Notes: generated by a model not told the origin, from the letters alone. A DNA stretch of 64,000 nt from Pseudomonas putida S13.1.2 (GCF_000498395.2 NZ_CP010979.1:2294001-2358000), one strand, 5' to 3'; shown: positions 27,606-38,671, numbered from the stretch's first letter. A program made the numbers and translations.

Positions 27606-28892
27606 ATGAGCCTCGACTCCCGCCTGCCTGCTTTCCGCAACCTGTCCCCAGCCGCGCGCCTGGATCATATCGGCCAGCTACTTGGCCTGAGCCACGACGA
27701 TGTCAGCCTGCTGGCCAACGCCGGCGCCCTACCGATGGACATCGCCAACGGCATGATCGAAAACGTCATCGGCACCTTCGAGCTGCCCTTTGCCGTGGCC
27801 AGCAACTTCCAGGTCAACGGCCGTGATGTGCTGGTGCCGCTGGTGGTGGAAGAACCCTCGATCGTCGCCGCGGCTTCGTACATGGCCAAGCTGGCTCGCG
27901 CCAATGGCGGCTTCATCACCTCCAGCAGCGCCCCGCTGATGCGTGCCCAGGTACAGATCGTCGGCGTCCAGGACCCGCTCAATGCGCGCCTGAGCCTGCT
28001 GCGGCGCAAGGACGAAATCATTGAGCTGGCCAACCGCAAGGACCAGTTGCTCAACAGCCTCGGCGGTGGCTGCCGCGATATCGAAGTACACACCTTCGCC
28101 GATACCCCGCGCGGCCCGATGCTGGTGGCGCACCTGATCGTCGATGTGCGCGATGCCATGGGTGCCAACACCGTCAACACCATGGCCGAGGCCGTGGCGC
28201 CGCTGATGGAAGCGATCACCGGGGGCCAGGTACGCCTGCGCATTCTGTCCAACCTCGCCGACCTGCGCCTGGCCCGGGCCCAGCTGCGCATCACCCCGGA
28301 ACAATTGAATACGACCGAGTTCAGCGGCGAGGCGGTGATCGAAGGCATCCTCGACGCCTACGCCTTCGCGGCGGTCGATCCCTACCGCGCGGCCACCCAC
28401 AACAAGGGCATCATGAACGGCATCGACCCGCTGATCGTCGCCACTGGCAACGACTGGCGTGCCGTTGAAGCCGGCGCCCACGCGTTTGCCTGCCGCACTG
28501 GCCACTATGGTTCGCTGACCACCTGGGAAAAGGACGGTAACGGCCACCTGGTCGGCACCCTGGAAATGCCGATGCCCGTGGGCCTGGTCGGCGGCGCCAC
28601 CAAGACGCACCCGCTGGCGCAACTGTCGCTGCGCATCCTGCAGGTGAAAACCGCCCAGGATCTGGCGGAGATTGCCGTGGCCGTGGGCCTGGCGCAAAAC
28701 CTCGGGGCCATGCGCGCCCTTGCCACCGAAGGTATCCAGCGCGGCCACATGGCCCTGCATGCGCGCAATATCGCCGTAGTCGCGGGCGCCCGGGGCGACG
28801 AGGTGGACTGGGTTGCCCGGCAACTGGTAGAGAACCACGATGTGCGTGCCGACCGCGCCGTAGCGCTGCTGAAACAGAAGCGCGGCGAATGA
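27606..28892 (+). CDS. mvaA: Hydroxymethylglutaryl-CoA reductase, degradative (class II)
   Basis: A 428-residue enzyme, exactly the length of the Pseudomonas mevalonii enzyme, oxidising mevalonate to HMG-CoA with NAD. Catalytic residues are in the expected places: Glu83 (EEPSIVAA), Lys267 (HNKGIMNG), Asp283 (GNDWRA) and His381 (GHMALH). Asp146 (NRKDQLL) fits NAD rather than NADP preference. The next gene, HMG-CoA lyase, overlaps it by four bases. Together they turn mevalonate into acetyl-CoA and acetoacetate. ATGs and spacing agree with a GGAG-containing site just upstream. Confidence 0.95.
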   Translation: MSLDSRLPAFRNLSPAARLDHIGQLLGLSHDDVSLLANAGALPMDIANGMIENVIGTFELPFAVASNFQVNGRDVLVPLVVEEPSIVAAASYMAKLARANGGFITSSSAPLMRAQVQIVGVQDPLNARLSLLRRKDEIIELANRKDQLLNSLGGGCRDIEVHTFADTPRGPMLVAHLIVDVRDAMGANTVNTMAEAVAPLMEAITGGQVRLRILSNLADLRLARAQLRITPEQLNTTEFSGEAVIEGILDAYAFAAVDPYRAATHNKGIMNGIDPLIVATGNDWRAVEAGAHAFACRTGHYGSLTTWEKDGNGHLVGTLEMPMPVGLVGGATKTHPLAQLSLRILQVKTAQDLAEIAVAVGLAQNLGAMRALATEGIQRGHMALHARNIAVVAGARGDEVDWVARQLVENHDVRADRAVALLKQKRGE

Positions 28893-29809
28893 CCATGGCC
28901 CCGGCGCAAGCGGTAAAGGTGTTTGAAGTCGGCCCTCGTGACGGCCTGCAAAACGAGCGCCAGCCGTTGTCGGTGGCCGCCCGCGTAAGTTTGATCGGCG
29001 AGCTGGCGGCCACCGGCCTGCGGTATATCGAAGCCGGTGCCTTCGTGTCGCCGCGCTGGGTGCCGCAAATGGCCGGCAGCGAGGAAGTGTTGCGCCAGTT
29101 GCCCAACGACGACGGAGTTCGCTACGCAGGCCTGGTGCCCAACCTGCAAGGCTTCCAGGCCGCGCAACGGGCCGGTTGCCGCGAGGTGGCGGTGTTCGCC
29201 GCCGCCTCCGAGGCGTTCTCGCGCAACAACATCAACTGTTCCATCGATGAAAGCTTCGAACGCTTCGCCCCGGTGCTGCAAGCAGCCAGACAAGCGTCAA
29301 TCCGTGTGCGCGGTTATGTATCCTGCGTGCTCGGCTGCCCGTTCAGTGGTGCGGTGGCGCCAGAGGCCGTGGCCAAGGTCGCACGGCGCCTGCACGAACT
29401 GGGCTGCTACGAGATCAGCCTGGGCGACACCATCGGTGCCGGCCGGCCAGACGCAACCGCGCAACTGTTCGAGCACTGCGCGCAGCACGTGCCGGTGGCA
29501 GCGTTGGCCGGCCATTTCCACGATACCTGGGGCATGGCCATCGCCAATGTTCATGCCGCGCTGGGGCAAGGTGTACGCACCTTCGACAGTTCGGTCGCAG
29601 GCCTTGGCGGCTGCCCCTACTCGCCCGGCGCCAGCGGCAACGTGGCCACGGAAGATTTGTTGTACCTGTTGCACGGTCTGGGCTACAGCACCGGTGTCGA
29701 CCTGCAGGCCGTGGCGCGGGTTGGCGTGCACATCAGCGCCCAGCTGGGCACCGCCAACCGCTCCCGCGCCGGCCTCGCCCTGGCGGCAAGGAGCGCCAGC
29801 CAGCACTGA
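28889..29809 (+). CDS. mvaB: Hydroxymethylglutaryl-CoA lyase
   Basis: A 306-residue TIM-barrel lyase that splits HMG-CoA into acetyl-CoA and acetoacetate. Key residues are visible: Arg17-Asp18 (GPRDGLQNE), the His pair in AGHFHDTWG, and the catalytic Cys in [17 protein letters not shown]. The usual AKGASGN is SPGASGN here, a mild change. Its ATG overlaps the mvaA stop (ATGA), so the genes are coupled. The same fold serves homocitrate synthase, but the GGCPY motif is lyase-specific. Confidence 0.95.
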   Translation: MTMAPAQAVKVFEVGPRDGLQNERQPLSVAARVSLIGELAATGLRYIEAGAFVSPRWVPQMAGSEEVLRQLPNDDGVRYAGLVPNLQGFQAAQRAGCREVAVFAAASEAFSRNNINCSIDESFERFAPVLQAARQASIRVRGYVSCVLGCPFSGAVAPEAVAKVARRLHELGCYEISLGDTIGAGRPDATAQLFEHCAQHVPVAALAGHFHDTWGMAIANVHAALGQGVRTFDSSVAGLGGCPYSPGASGNVATEDLLYLLHGLGYSTGVDLQAVARVGVHISAQLGTANRSRAGLALAARSASQH

Positions 29810-29865
29810 TCGCACCTGTAGCTCCCGAACAAAAACAACAAGCCCGCAAGGGCAGGAGAAAACCA

Positions 29866-29919
29866 ATGACCCTTGAATGCCGCCTGCAGCCCCTCCACCC
29901 GGAGGTGGACCATGGCTGA
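29866..29919 (+). CDS. Possible 17-aa leader peptide overlapping next gene
   Basis: ATG at 29866 opens a 17-codon frame (MTLECRLQPLHPEVDHG) with AGGAG 7 bases upstream. It runs through the ribosome site (GGAGGT) of the following gene and stops 5 bases after that gene's ATG. This layout is typical of translational coupling or a leader peptide. Coding status is uncertain. Confidence 0.4.
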   Translation: MTLECRLQPLHPEVDHG

Positions 29920-30364
29920 CGACAACCTGTATGAAGTCTGGGGCGACACCGTGGACAGCCGCCACCTGCTCGCCGCCATCGCCATCGGCGCCGCCTGCAG
30001 CCTGGGCACGTTCTTTCTGGCCGAACACTTGCTGACCGGCTGGGTCGAGTCCAGCCAGATGGCTCGCGCCTACGCCATGTTGCTGGGCATTCTTGGCTCA
30101 CTGCTGGGCGGCGGGGTCAGCGCTTGCCTGTTCAAACCCAAGCGCCATGTGGTCGAGCACGTCGCCGACCCTGCCTGGCGCCAGCAGGTGATCGAAGAGC
30201 TGCGCAGCGAGTACGGCGGCATCGGCCAGCTCAGCGACCTGCCGCAAGAGGTACGCAACGAGTTGCATGAACTGGGCCTGGAGCGCCTGTTCGATGAAGC
30301 CGAGCCCGCCAACGCAGCCGTCGCCTGCGCAAGCACCGCCACCCTGAAGCGAGGTGCCGCCTGA
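29912..30364 (+). CDS. Two-span membrane protein of mevalonate operon
   Basis: A 150-residue protein from the ATG at 29912, which has GGAGGT 5 bases upstream. It has two predicted membrane segments (HLLAAIAIGAACSLGTFFLA and YAMLLGILGSLLGGGVSACL) and then a charged soluble tail of about 80 residues. I do not recognise the family. Its stop overlaps the start of a TctA-like permease (TGATG). TctAB systems pair a large permease with a small membrane subunit, but this protein has two rather than four spans. A partner role in mevalonate uptake is inferred from the operon. Confidence 0.7.
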   Translation: MADDNLYEVWGDTVDSRHLLAAIAIGAACSLGTFFLAEHLLTGWVESSQMARAYAMLLGILGSLLGGGVSACLFKPKRHVVEHVADPAWRQQVIEELRSEYGGIGQLSDLPQEVRNELHELGLERLFDEAEPANAAVACASTATLKRGAA

Positions 30365-31746
30365 TGGACGCCCTGTTCGACCAGGTTCTGATAGCCGTGC
30401 TGATGGGCGTGATCGGTGCCGTGGTGTTTGCTGCCATCGGCCTGATCTCCGGCAGCGACGAAACCACCACCCTGGCGCCCCTGACCTTGCTGGTGGTACT
30501 GCTGGGCGTGCCCGCTGCCGGGGTATTCACCTTCTTCCTTGCCGGCGCGGTGGCCAAGCACATGACCCACGCGGTACCCACGGCGTTGCTCGGCATCCCC
30601 GGTGACACCATGGCTACCCCACTGATGCGCGAAGCGAACTTCCTGCGCAACCTTGGCGTGCCGCATATTGCCCTGCGCAAGATGATCTCCGGCGCGGTGA
30701 TCGCCGCCCTGGTGGCAGTCCCGCTGGCGGTGCTGTTCGCAGTGCTGCTGGCGCCCTTCGGGGATGCGATCAAACAGGCGGCGCCCTGGGTGTTCCTTGC
30801 CGCCGCCACCACCATTGCCTACTTCTCGGCCGGCCGCTGGGCCTCGGTGCTGGCGCTGCTGCCCTTCGTGCTGGTGATCATTGCCTTGCAGACCCTCACC
30901 GGCCAGCACGGCGTCAAACTCAGCGTCAGCTACTTTCTGGGCATCGCCATCGGCCCGCTGATCGCCGCCCTGTTCGCCATGCTCGCCCCGGCAGAGCGGG
31001 CGCGGATGAAGCGCAGCGAGCGACGCACCTTTGCCCTGTCGCCAGACGTCAAGGGCTGGGGTGGATGGTTCCCCAACCCGTTGAAGGTACTGGACCGCCG
31101 CCAGGCCGGCTGGACCCTGGCCACCGCCACCGTGTCCAGTGCCACTTTCGTGTTCAGCCCGGTGGCGATGACGGTGATCCTCGGTGAAGTGGTGGGTTCG
31201 CGCATCAAGCACGCTTATCACCGCCTGACCACGGTCATCAGCGTGCGCAATGGTGTTACCGAGTCCACCTACATTGCCGAGGCGCTGATCCCGCTGATCG
31301 CCTTTGGCCTGCCGCTCAGCCCGGTAGCCGCCGGGCCGGCCGCACCGCTGTTCAACGCCCCGCCACGCTTCACCGTGGACAGCGCCAGCGGGCAGGTGAA
31401 CAACCTGCACAACCTGCTAAGCGCAGGCGAATTCCTCGCCTTCGGCATGCTGGCGGTCGTGATCGCCATCCTGATCGCCTACCCCTTCTCGATGAACTTC
31501 GCCCACCGCGCTGCCTCGTTCGTTTCGCGGCGAATCAGCCACGAGGCGGTAATCGCCACCTTCGTCGGCCTGATCTTGGTGATCGGCCTGTGGGAAGGCG
31601 GCCTGCTGGGCCTGCTGGTGATCCTCACAGTCGGCCTGCTGGGTGGCTTCCTGTACCGCTTCATCGGCTTCAACATCGGCGTGCAATTCATGGGCTACTA
31701 CACCGCCGTGCTCAGCGTGCCGGCAATCGTCGCCCTGTTCGGCTGA
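30364..31746 (+). CDS. TctA-like large permease, candidate mevalonate transporter
   Basis: A 460-residue very hydrophobic protein with about eleven or twelve helices. The pattern near the N-terminus (GLISGSDETTTLAPLTLLVV, PTALLGIPGDTMATPLM) and the second half (GLPLSPVAAGPAAPLFNAPP) resemble TctA permeases of tripartite tricarboxylate transporters. No periplasmic TctC binding protein is encoded nearby, so it is either a secondary carrier or uses a distant partner. It is the last gene of the mvaAB operon, suggesting uptake of mevalonate or a related hydroxy acid. Confidence 0.7.
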   Translation: MDALFDQVLIAVLMGVIGAVVFAAIGLISGSDETTTLAPLTLLVVLLGVPAAGVFTFFLAGAVAKHMTHAVPTALLGIPGDTMATPLMREANFLRNLGVPHIALRKMISGAVIAALVAVPLAVLFAVLLAPFGDAIKQAAPWVFLAAATTIAYFSAGRWASVLALLPFVLVIIALQTLTGQHGVKLSVSYFLGIAIGPLIAALFAMLAPAERARMKRSERRTFALSPDVKGWGGWFPNPLKVLDRRQAGWTLATATVSSATFVFSPVAMTVILGEVVGSRIKHAYHRLTTVISVRNGVTESTYIAEALIPLIAFGLPLSPVAAGPAAPLFNAPPRFTVDSASGQVNNLHNLLSAGEFLAFGMLAVVIAILIAYPFSMNFAHRAASFVSRRISHEAVIATFVGLILVIGLWEGGLLGLLVILTVGLLGGFLYRFIGFNIGVQFMGYYTAVLSVPAIVALFG

Positions 31747-31766
31747 ACTGCCCCTCCCCTGTTCTG

Positions 31767-31791
31767 CCACGCAGCCACTGCGGCTGCGTGG
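31767..31791 (+). terminator. Terminator of the mevalonate operon
   Basis: CCACGCAGCC and GGCTGCGTGG pair over 10 bp around a 5-base loop, followed by TTTC. It lies 20 bases after the permease stop. Confidence 0.7.
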
Positions 31792-31826
31792 TTTCACTCG
31801 CTTGCAAGAAAGGAAAATCAGCGATT

Positions 31827-31947
31827 GGGGCCGCTTTGCGGCCCATCGCCGGCAAGCCGGGCTCCCACAGGTGCGGCGCAAAACTCAGGCATAGCACGTT
31901 ACCTGTGGGAGCCCGGCTTGCCGGCGATGGGCTGTGCAGCAGCCCCA
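31827..31947. repeat. REP inverted pair between mevalonate and ped regions
   Basis: Arms contain GCCCATCGCCGGCAAGCC and the complement, each next to a short GGGGCCGCTTTGCGGCCC-like palindrome and GGCTCCCACAGG. It sits between two convergent transcription units. Confidence 0.85.
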
Positions 31948-31961
31948 AAGGCCCCGCACAA

Positions 31962-33632
31962 TCAATGCTCCTGCAGCAACTGGCTCAATACCGCGCGCAA
32001 TTTCCCAGGCTTGACCGGTTTGTTCAAAAGCGGCGCCCCCAGTTTCTGCAAGCCCCGCCGGCATTGATCGCTGCGGTCGGCGGTGATGATCACCGCAGGT
32101 ATGGCGGTGGCAAAATGCTCACGCAAGTGCTTGACCACCTCGCAACCCACCACGCCATGGTCCAGGTGGTAGTCGGCCAGGATCAATTCCGGGGCCCGCC
32201 CCTGCAAGGCCAGCAAGGCGCCTGCCTGGTCGGTCGCGGTCACCACTTCGCAGCCCCACTGCCCAAGCAGCGCGCCCATGCTCTCGAGGATGCTCACTTC
32301 GTTGTCCACTACCAACAGGCGGCGGCCCGGCAACGGGTTGCCGACGCTTGGCAGCGGCACAGCCTGGTGAGCGGGCAGCGGCACCTCTTTACCCAGCGGG
32401 ACCTCGATGCTGAACACCGAGCCACGCCCCGGCCACGAACGTACCTCAATCCGGTAGCCGAGAATCTTGGCAATCCGCTCGACGATGGCCAACCCCAGCC
32501 CCACGCCCTTGCGATCCGCTGCGCGGCCCACGTCCAGTTGGTTGAACTCAAGGAAGATCGCCTGTAACCGGTCCTCGGCAATACCCCGCCCGGTATCCCA
32601 CACTTCCAGCCGCAAATGGCCACCCCGGCGCCTTGCCCCCAGCAAGATCCGGCCTTCGTCGGTGTAGCGGCAGGCGTTGCTGAGGAAGTTGCGCAGGATA
32701 CGTGTCATCAGCCGCAGGTCAGTGCTGATGGCACAGTCCGGGATGCGCGCATGCAGCTTGAGGCCTTCCGCATCGGCCACCGAGCGGAACTCCGAGACCA
32801 GTGGTGCGAACAACTCGTCGAGGCGGTACACGGCCACGTCCGGCTTCACCGCTGCCTGGTCGAGCCGGGAAATGTCCAGCAGGTCGGTCAGCAGGTCTTC
32901 GGCGCCCTCCAGGGCCTGGTGGGTACGCTCCACCAGCACATGCTCGGCGTCTGGCAATGGCCGCTCGCGCAAGGTGGCGATCAGCAGGCGGGCGGCGTTC
33001 AGCGGTTGCAGCAGGTCATGGCTGGCAGCGGCCAGGTATTTGTCCTTGCTGCGGTTGGCAGCCTCTGCGGCGTCGCGGGCCTCCAACAATTCATCGGTAC
33101 GCGCAGCGACCCGTTGCTCCAGTTCGTCATTCAGCTGTTGCAGGCGTTGCTGGGCCTGCTTGCGTTCGGTGATGTCGGCGACAAAACCCTCCACCAGCCC
33201 TTCCTGCCCGGGCTTGAGCAGCAGGTTCATCAGCACATCGAGGTGGCTGCCGTCCTTGCGTCGCAAGCGGGTTTCGTAGCCGTGCAGGCTGCGCTCACGG
33301 GCGAGGATTGCGGTAATCGCCTGCAACTCCTCGGCACCGCCGTCAAACAGGTTGGCGGCCAGGTCCGTCAGGGAAAACAGCACCGCTTGCGGGTCGTCGT
33401 AGCCGAGCATGCGCGCCAGCGCCGGGTTGGCGGCACGCATGCCGTCTTGCAGGCTGGCCTGGAATATCCCGTGCACGGCGTTTTCGAACAGCCATTTGTA
33501 ACGGTTGCGTTCGGCTTCCAGTTCGTCCAGGCGGGCCGCCAGCTCTGGGTAATGGCTTTTGCGGGCCGAGTGGTCGCCCAGCCCCAACAGCCCGGCCAGC
33601 GCCCGCTGCTGTTCTTCAGAGGGCCTCGCCAT
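31962..33632 (-). CDS. PAS-containing hybrid sensor histidine kinase/response regulator
   Basis: A 556-residue cytoplasmic hybrid kinase. A PAS domain lies at about residues 40-160 (WLFENAVHGIFQAS to VADITERK), a coiled coil follows, then the H-box AASHDLLQPLNAARLL, the HATPase block ILRNFLSNACRYTD ... GVGLGLAIVERIA, and a C-terminal receiver domain with the phospho-Asp in ILADYHLD. No membrane segment is seen. The ATG at 33632 overlaps the end of the ercA-like gene by 17 bases and has GAGGTGG ahead of it. It is a paralogue of the PedS1 kinase in this window and resembles the ErcS'/NahK group. The partner regulator is not adjacent. Confidence 0.88.
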   Translation of the reverse strand: MARPSEEQQRALAGLLGLGDHSARKSHYPELAARLDELEAERNRYKWLFENAVHGIFQASLQDGMRAANPALARMLGYDDPQAVLFSLTDLAANLFDGGAEELQAITAILARERSLHGYETRLRRKDGSHLDVLMNLLLKPGQEGLVEGFVADITERKQAQQRLQQLNDELEQRVAARTDELLEARDAAEAANRSKDKYLAAASHDLLQPLNAARLLIATLRERPLPDAEHVLVERTHQALEGAEDLLTDLLDISRLDQAAVKPDVAVYRLDELFAPLVSEFRSVADAEGLKLHARIPDCAISTDLRLMTRILRNFLSNACRYTDEGRILLGARRRGGHLRLEVWDTGRGIAEDRLQAIFLEFNQLDVGRAADRKGVGLGLAIVERIAKILGYRIEVRSWPGRGSVFSIEVPLGKEVPLPAHQAVPLPSVGNPLPGRRLLVVDNEVSILESMGALLGQWGCEVVTATDQAGALLALQGRAPELILADYHLDHGVVGCEVVKHLREHFATAIPAVIITADRSDQCRRGLQKLGAPLLNKPVKPGKLRAVLSQLLQEH

Positions 33633-34779
33633 AAACCACCTCGACATCACGCTGGCTTGACGCACGGGGGTTGGTGAGGATGCACGGGTCGCCCATCGCA
33701 TGGTGCGACAGGAACGGGATATCGGCAGTGCGCACCCCGTGCAGCCCCAGGGTTTCATGGAAGCCGATGGCGTGCTTCAACGCGATCAGGTGCTCCACCA
33801 GGCGCCCGCAGATCTGCCGGTGGTTAAGGCCGCGGCAATCAATACCGAACACCTCGGCAATCACTTTGAAACGCTCCGGCGCCGAGCTGTAGTTGAACGC
33901 CACCACGTGCTCCACCAGCACGGCGTTGCACAGGCCATGGGGCAAGTCGAGGAAGCCGCCCAGGCTGTGGGACATGGCGTGAACTGCGCCCAGAATCGCG
34001 TTGGAGAACGCCAGCCCCGCCTGCATGCTGCCCAGCATGATCTTTTCGCGCAGGGCGATATCGGACGGGTTGGCAATCATCTGCACCAGGTTGCCATTGA
34101 TCAGGCGCATGGCTTCGAGCGCGTGAGGGTCGGTCAGCGGGCCGTGACCGGTTGAGACAAAGGCTTCGATGGCGTGCACCAGCGCATCAATGCCGGTGCA
34201 GGCCGACAGGAACGGGTCCATGCTCAGGGTGGTTTGCGGGTCGATCAGGGATACGTCCGGCACCACCGCCTTGCTGACGATGGAGAACTTCATGCGTTCT
34301 TGCTGGTTGGAGATGATCACGAACTGCGACACGTCCGCCGAGGTACCGGCCGTGGTCGGGATCAGGATCAGCGGCGGGCTGGGCACGCGGATCATGTCCA
34401 CGCCTTCGAATTCGAGGATGCTGCGCCCGTGGGCGACCACGATGCCGATGGCCTTGCCGCAATCCATCGGGCTGCCGCCGCCGACGGCGACGATCACATC
34501 GCAGTGGTTTTGCCGGTAGATCTCGGCGCCGAGCATCACCTCTTCAACCCGCGGGTTGGGCGATACGGCCGTATACAGGCAGTAATCGATGCCCTGGGCC
34601 TGCAAGCTGGCCTCCACGTCGGCCACCCAGCCGGCGGCGATCACGCCCGGGTCGCTGACCACCAGCACCTTGCGGGCACCGAAGGTTTTCGCGTAATTGG
34701 CGACGTTATGCCGGCAGCCGGCACCAAAGATGATTTCAGGCGATACGAACTTGCGAAGCGGGCTGAAACTCTGGCTCAT
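33616..34779 (-). CDS. ercA: Iron-containing alcohol dehydrogenase, ErcA-like
   Basis: A 387-residue group III alcohol dehydrogenase. The NAD loop VGGGSPMDCGKAIG is at about residue 95-108. Metal ligands are in GIDALVHAIEAF (Asp, His) and HAMSHSLGGFLDLPHG (His, His). In Pseudomonas the homologue ErcA is encoded in the exa/ped region and acts in control of ethanol oxidation rather than in bulk catalysis. The ATG at 34779 has AGG about 9 bases upstream. It lies between pqqA and a hybrid kinase gene, matching the known ped gene order. Confidence 0.88.
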   Translation of the reverse strand: MSQSFSPLRKFVSPEIIFGAGCRHNVANYAKTFGARKVLVVSDPGVIAAGWVADVEASLQAQGIDYCLYTAVSPNPRVEEVMLGAEIYRQNHCDVIVAVGGGSPMDCGKAIGIVVAHGRSILEFEGVDMIRVPSPPLILIPTTAGTSADVSQFVIISNQQERMKFSIVSKAVVPDVSLIDPQTTLSMDPFLSACTGIDALVHAIEAFVSTGHGPLTDPHALEAMRLINGNLVQMIANPSDIALREKIMLGSMQAGLAFSNAILGAVHAMSHSLGGFLDLPHGLCNAVLVEHVVAFNYSSAPERFKVIAEVFGIDCRGLNHRQICGRLVEHLIALKHAIGFHETLGLHGVRTADIPFLSHHAMGDPCILTNPRASSQRDVEVVYGEAL

Positions 34780-34891
34780 TGGCAAGCCTGTTCTTATTGT
34801 TCTGGAAGGTAACCGCCAGCGTAAAGCATCCCGCAGCGAAAGCAACCAGACCAATGAGCAGCACTGGCTCAGCCACGGGCAAACAGAGGAA

Positions 34892-34914
34892 CCGGCCACC
34901 GTAACGATGGCCGG
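34892..34914 (-). terminator. Hairpin between pqqA and ercA
   Basis: CCGGCCA and TGGCCGG pair over 7 bp around a 9-base loop, 8 bases beyond the pqqA stop. It could reduce read-through into ercA so that the short pqqA message is more abundant. Confidence 0.45.
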
Positions 34915-34921
34915 GGGCACA

Positions 34922-34993
34922 TCAACGATTGGCGAAATACATCGTCACTTCAAAGCCGATGCGCAGGTCGGTAAAGGCGGGTTTATTCCACAT
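34922..34993 (-). CDS. pqqA: PqqA, precursor peptide of coenzyme PQQ (stand-alone copy)
   Basis: A 23-residue peptide, [23 protein letters not shown]. It carries the Glu15-x3-Tyr19 pair (EVTMY) that PqqE, PqqD and other Pqq enzymes join and cut out to make PQQ. AGGA lies 6 bases ahead of the ATG. No pqqBCDE genes are near, so it is an extra precursor copy inside the alcohol oxidation cluster. A cluster motif sits 66 bases upstream. The sequence match to known PqqA peptides is nearly complete; some older gene naming called this gene pqqD. Confidence 0.92.
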   Translation of the reverse strand: MWNKPAFTDLRIGFEVTMYFANR

Positions 34994-35058
34994 GGGCAGT
35001 CCTCTTCTTGTGCCGGGGGAGTCCGGTAGATGCATTAATGCACGGGGGGCGCCAGGGC

Positions 35059-35077
35059 CGAATGCTACTTTGGAAGG
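35059..35077. promoter_or_regulatory. ped-cluster dyad motif upstream of pqqA
   Basis: CGAATGCTACTTTGGAAGG matches the repeated cluster motif (CTACT-CTTTGG core). It lies 66 bases before pqqA on the minus strand. The right half is weaker than in other copies. Confidence 0.5.
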
Positions 35078-35118
35078 AGCTTGCGGGGTGCGTTGGTAGG
35101 GGATTTTGTTTCCTGTGC

Positions 35119-35213
35119 CGGCCTCTTCGCGGGCTTGCCCGCTCCCACAGGGATTGCACAGCATTCAAACCATGTGCGATCCCTGTGGGAGCGGGCGAGC
35201 CCGCGAAAAGGCC
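35119..35213. repeat. REP inverted pair between pedI and pqqA
   Basis: GGCCTCTTCGCGGGC-TTGCCCGCTCCCACAGGG faces its complement GTGGGAGCGGGCGAGCCCGCG. It starts 10 bases after the pedI stop and may separate the pedI and pqqA transcripts. Confidence 0.85.
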
Positions 35214-35223
35214 GCGACGCGGT

Positions 35224-36744
<1,521 letters not shown>

Positions 36745-36849
36745 GCTGAGCCTCTGCGGGTCGATGCCTGTCCCACGACAGGCGATGGACCGATGGTAAA
36801 AAGCCCCGCGTGCCAGGCGAATGCATCGTTGGCAGCGGGGCTCTCGTCA

Positions 36850-36864
36850 TTTGGTAGTAGGGCC
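36850..36864. promoter_or_regulatory. ped-cluster dyad motif upstream of pedI
   Basis: TTTGGTAGTAGGGCC matches the right half of the cluster dyad (TTGGTAGTAGGGC). It lies 106 bases before the pedI ATG and just after the pedH stop. Confidence 0.5.
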
Positions 36865-36883
36865 GCTTGCCTCAGGCCACTGC

Positions 36884-38671
36884 TTACGGCTTGGCGCTTG
36901 CCGTTTGCTGCAGCTGCTTGGGTAGCTTGAAGGTCCAGAGCATGCCGCCCTGGTTGAAGTCCTTGACCCGCTTGGCCACTTCGCCACCCCACAGCGGCAC
37001 CGCGCCGCCCCAGCCGGAGACCACCGACACGTATTGCTCGCCGTCCATTTCCCAGGTCACGGGCGAACCAAGCACGCCAGAGCCCGTCTGGAATTCCCAG
37101 ATCTTGTCGCCGGTCTTGGCGTTGAAGGCCTGCAGGAAGCCTTCCGGCGTGCCGGTGAACACCAGGTTGCCCTTGGTGGTCAGCACCCCGCCCCACAGCG
37201 GCGCGTAGTTCTTGTGCCGCCACACTTCCTTGCCACTGATCGGGTCGATGGCACGCAGCACGCCGATGTAGTCTTCGTTGAGCGGCTTGATGGTGAAGCC
37301 GGCGCCGAGGAACGCCGCACCTTTCTTGTAGGCGATGCCTTCGTTCCAGATGTCCATGCCCCACTCGTTGGAGGGCACGTAGAACAGCCCGGTGTCCTTG
37401 TTGTAGGCCATTGGCATCCAGTTCTTGGCGCCGAGGAAGGCCGGGGCGACGAACACCGAACTGCCCTTGGCCTCGCTGCCGGGTGCGCCCGGGCGGCTGG
37501 CGTCGTTGTAGATCGGCCGGCCGTCCTTGTCCAGGCCGGTGGCCCAGGTGATCTTGTCGACGAAGGGGAAGCCGCGAATGAACGTGCCGTTGGTGCGGTC
37601 CAGCACGTAGAAGAAGCCGTTGCGGTCGGCCGTGGCGGCGGCCTTGACCTCCTTGCCGCCATCCTTGTAGTTGAACGAGATCAGCTCGTTGACGCCGTCG
37701 AAGTCCCAGCCGTCATGCGGCGTGCTCTGGAAGTGCCACTTGATGGTGCCGTCGTCCGGGTTCAGGGCCAGGCGCGACGAGGAATACAGGTTGTCACCGG
37801 GGCGCAGGTGCGAGTTCCACGGTGCCGGGTTGCCGGTGCCGAACAGGATCAGGTTGGTTTCCGGGTCGTAGTAACCGCCCAGCCAGGGCGCAGCGCCGCC
37901 GGTCTTCCACAGGTCCCCGGGCCAGGTCTTGCCCGCCTCGCCGCCGGAAATACCGTTTTCGATGGCCTTGCCGTCCTTGTACACGTAGCCCATGTGCCCT
38001 TCCACGGTGGGGCGCATCCACAGCAGCTCGCCGTTTTCCGGGTTGTAGGCCTGGATCTTGCCCACCACGCCGAACTCGCCACCGGCGACGCCGGTGATCA
38101 GCTTGCCGTTGACGATCATGGGCGCAGCGCTGATGGAATAGCCTTCCTTGTGGTCGGCCACCTTCTTGCTCCAGACCACCTTGCCGGTGTCCTTGTTCAG
38201 GGCCACCAGCTTGGCGTCCAGGGTGCCGAAGAACACCAGGTCGCCGTACAGCGCCACGCCGCGGTTGATCACGTCGCAGCAGGGGCGGATGTCATCCGGC
38301 AGGCGTGCATCGTATTGCCACAGTTTCTTGCCGGTGCGGGCATCCACGGCGAACACCCGCGAGTAGGAACCGGTCAGGTACATCACCCCATCTTTGATCA
38401 GCGGCTGGGCCTGCTGGCCGCGTTGCTTTTCACCACCAAAGGAGAAAGCCCAGACCGGCCGCAGTTCCTTGACGTTGTTGGCATTGAGCAGGTCCAGCGG
38501 GCTGTAGCGCTGGCCCTGCACACCCAGGCCATTGGTCACGATCTGCTGCGGGTTCTTCGGGTCCTGGAGGATTTCTTCATTGCTGACAGCGGCGTGGGTC
38601 GCGCCGGCAAGCAGCATGGCGCTGAGCACCAGGCTCACGGCGAACAAGGGGCGACGCGGGGATCGGGTCAT
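36884..38671 (-). CDS. pedH: PedH, lanthanide-type PQQ-dependent alcohol dehydrogenase
   Basis: A 595-residue periplasmic quinoprotein with a signal peptide (residues 1-28, cut near THAAVS) and an eight-bladed propeller. The vicinal disulfide Cys131-Cys132 (RPCCDV) stacks on PQQ. Metal ligands are Glu199 (GGEF), Asn281 (GTGNP), the catalytic Asp323 and the extra Asp325 (GWDFDG). That extra Asp marks lanthanide-dependent enzymes. No C-terminal cytochrome domain is present, so electrons go to a separate cytochrome c. The ATG at 38671 has AAGG about 9 bases upstream; a longer open frame has no family sequence. Known PedH oxidises many alcohols and aldehydes when rare earths are present. Confidence 0.95.
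   Translation of the reverse strand: MTRSPRRPLFAVSLVLSAMLLAGATHAAVSNEEILQDPKNPQQIVTNGLGVQGQRYSPLDLLNANNVKELRPVWAFSFGGEKQRGQQAQPLIKDGVMYLTGSYSRVFAVDARTGKKLWQYDARLPDDIRPCCDVINRGVALYGDLVFFGTLDAKLVALNKDTGKVVWSKKVADHKEGYSISAAPMIVNGKLITGVAGGEFGVVGKIQAYNPENGELLWMRPTVEGHMGYVYKDGKAIENGISGGEAGKTWPGDLWKTGGAAPWLGGYYDPETNLILFGTGNPAPWNSHLRPGDNLYSSSRLALNPDDGTIKWHFQSTPHDGWDFDGVNELISFNYKDGGKEVKAAATADRNGFFYVLDRTNGTFIRGFPFVDKITWATGLDKDGRPIYNDASRPGAPGSEAKGSSVFVAPAFLGAKNWMPMAYNKDTGLFYVPSNEWGMDIWNEGIAYKKGAAFLGAGFTIKPLNEDYIGVLRAIDPISGKEVWRHKNYAPLWGGVLTTKGNLVFTGTPEGFLQAFNAKTGDKIWEFQTGSGVLGSPVTWEMDGEQYVSVVSGWGGAVPLWGGEVAKRVKDFNQGGMLWTFKLPKQLQQTASAKP

Noticed and set aside
34994..35223. A pqqD gene expected from the usual gene list of the ped cluster
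   Set aside because: No PqqD-like frame of about 90 residues exists here; the small gene present is the PqqA precursor peptide.
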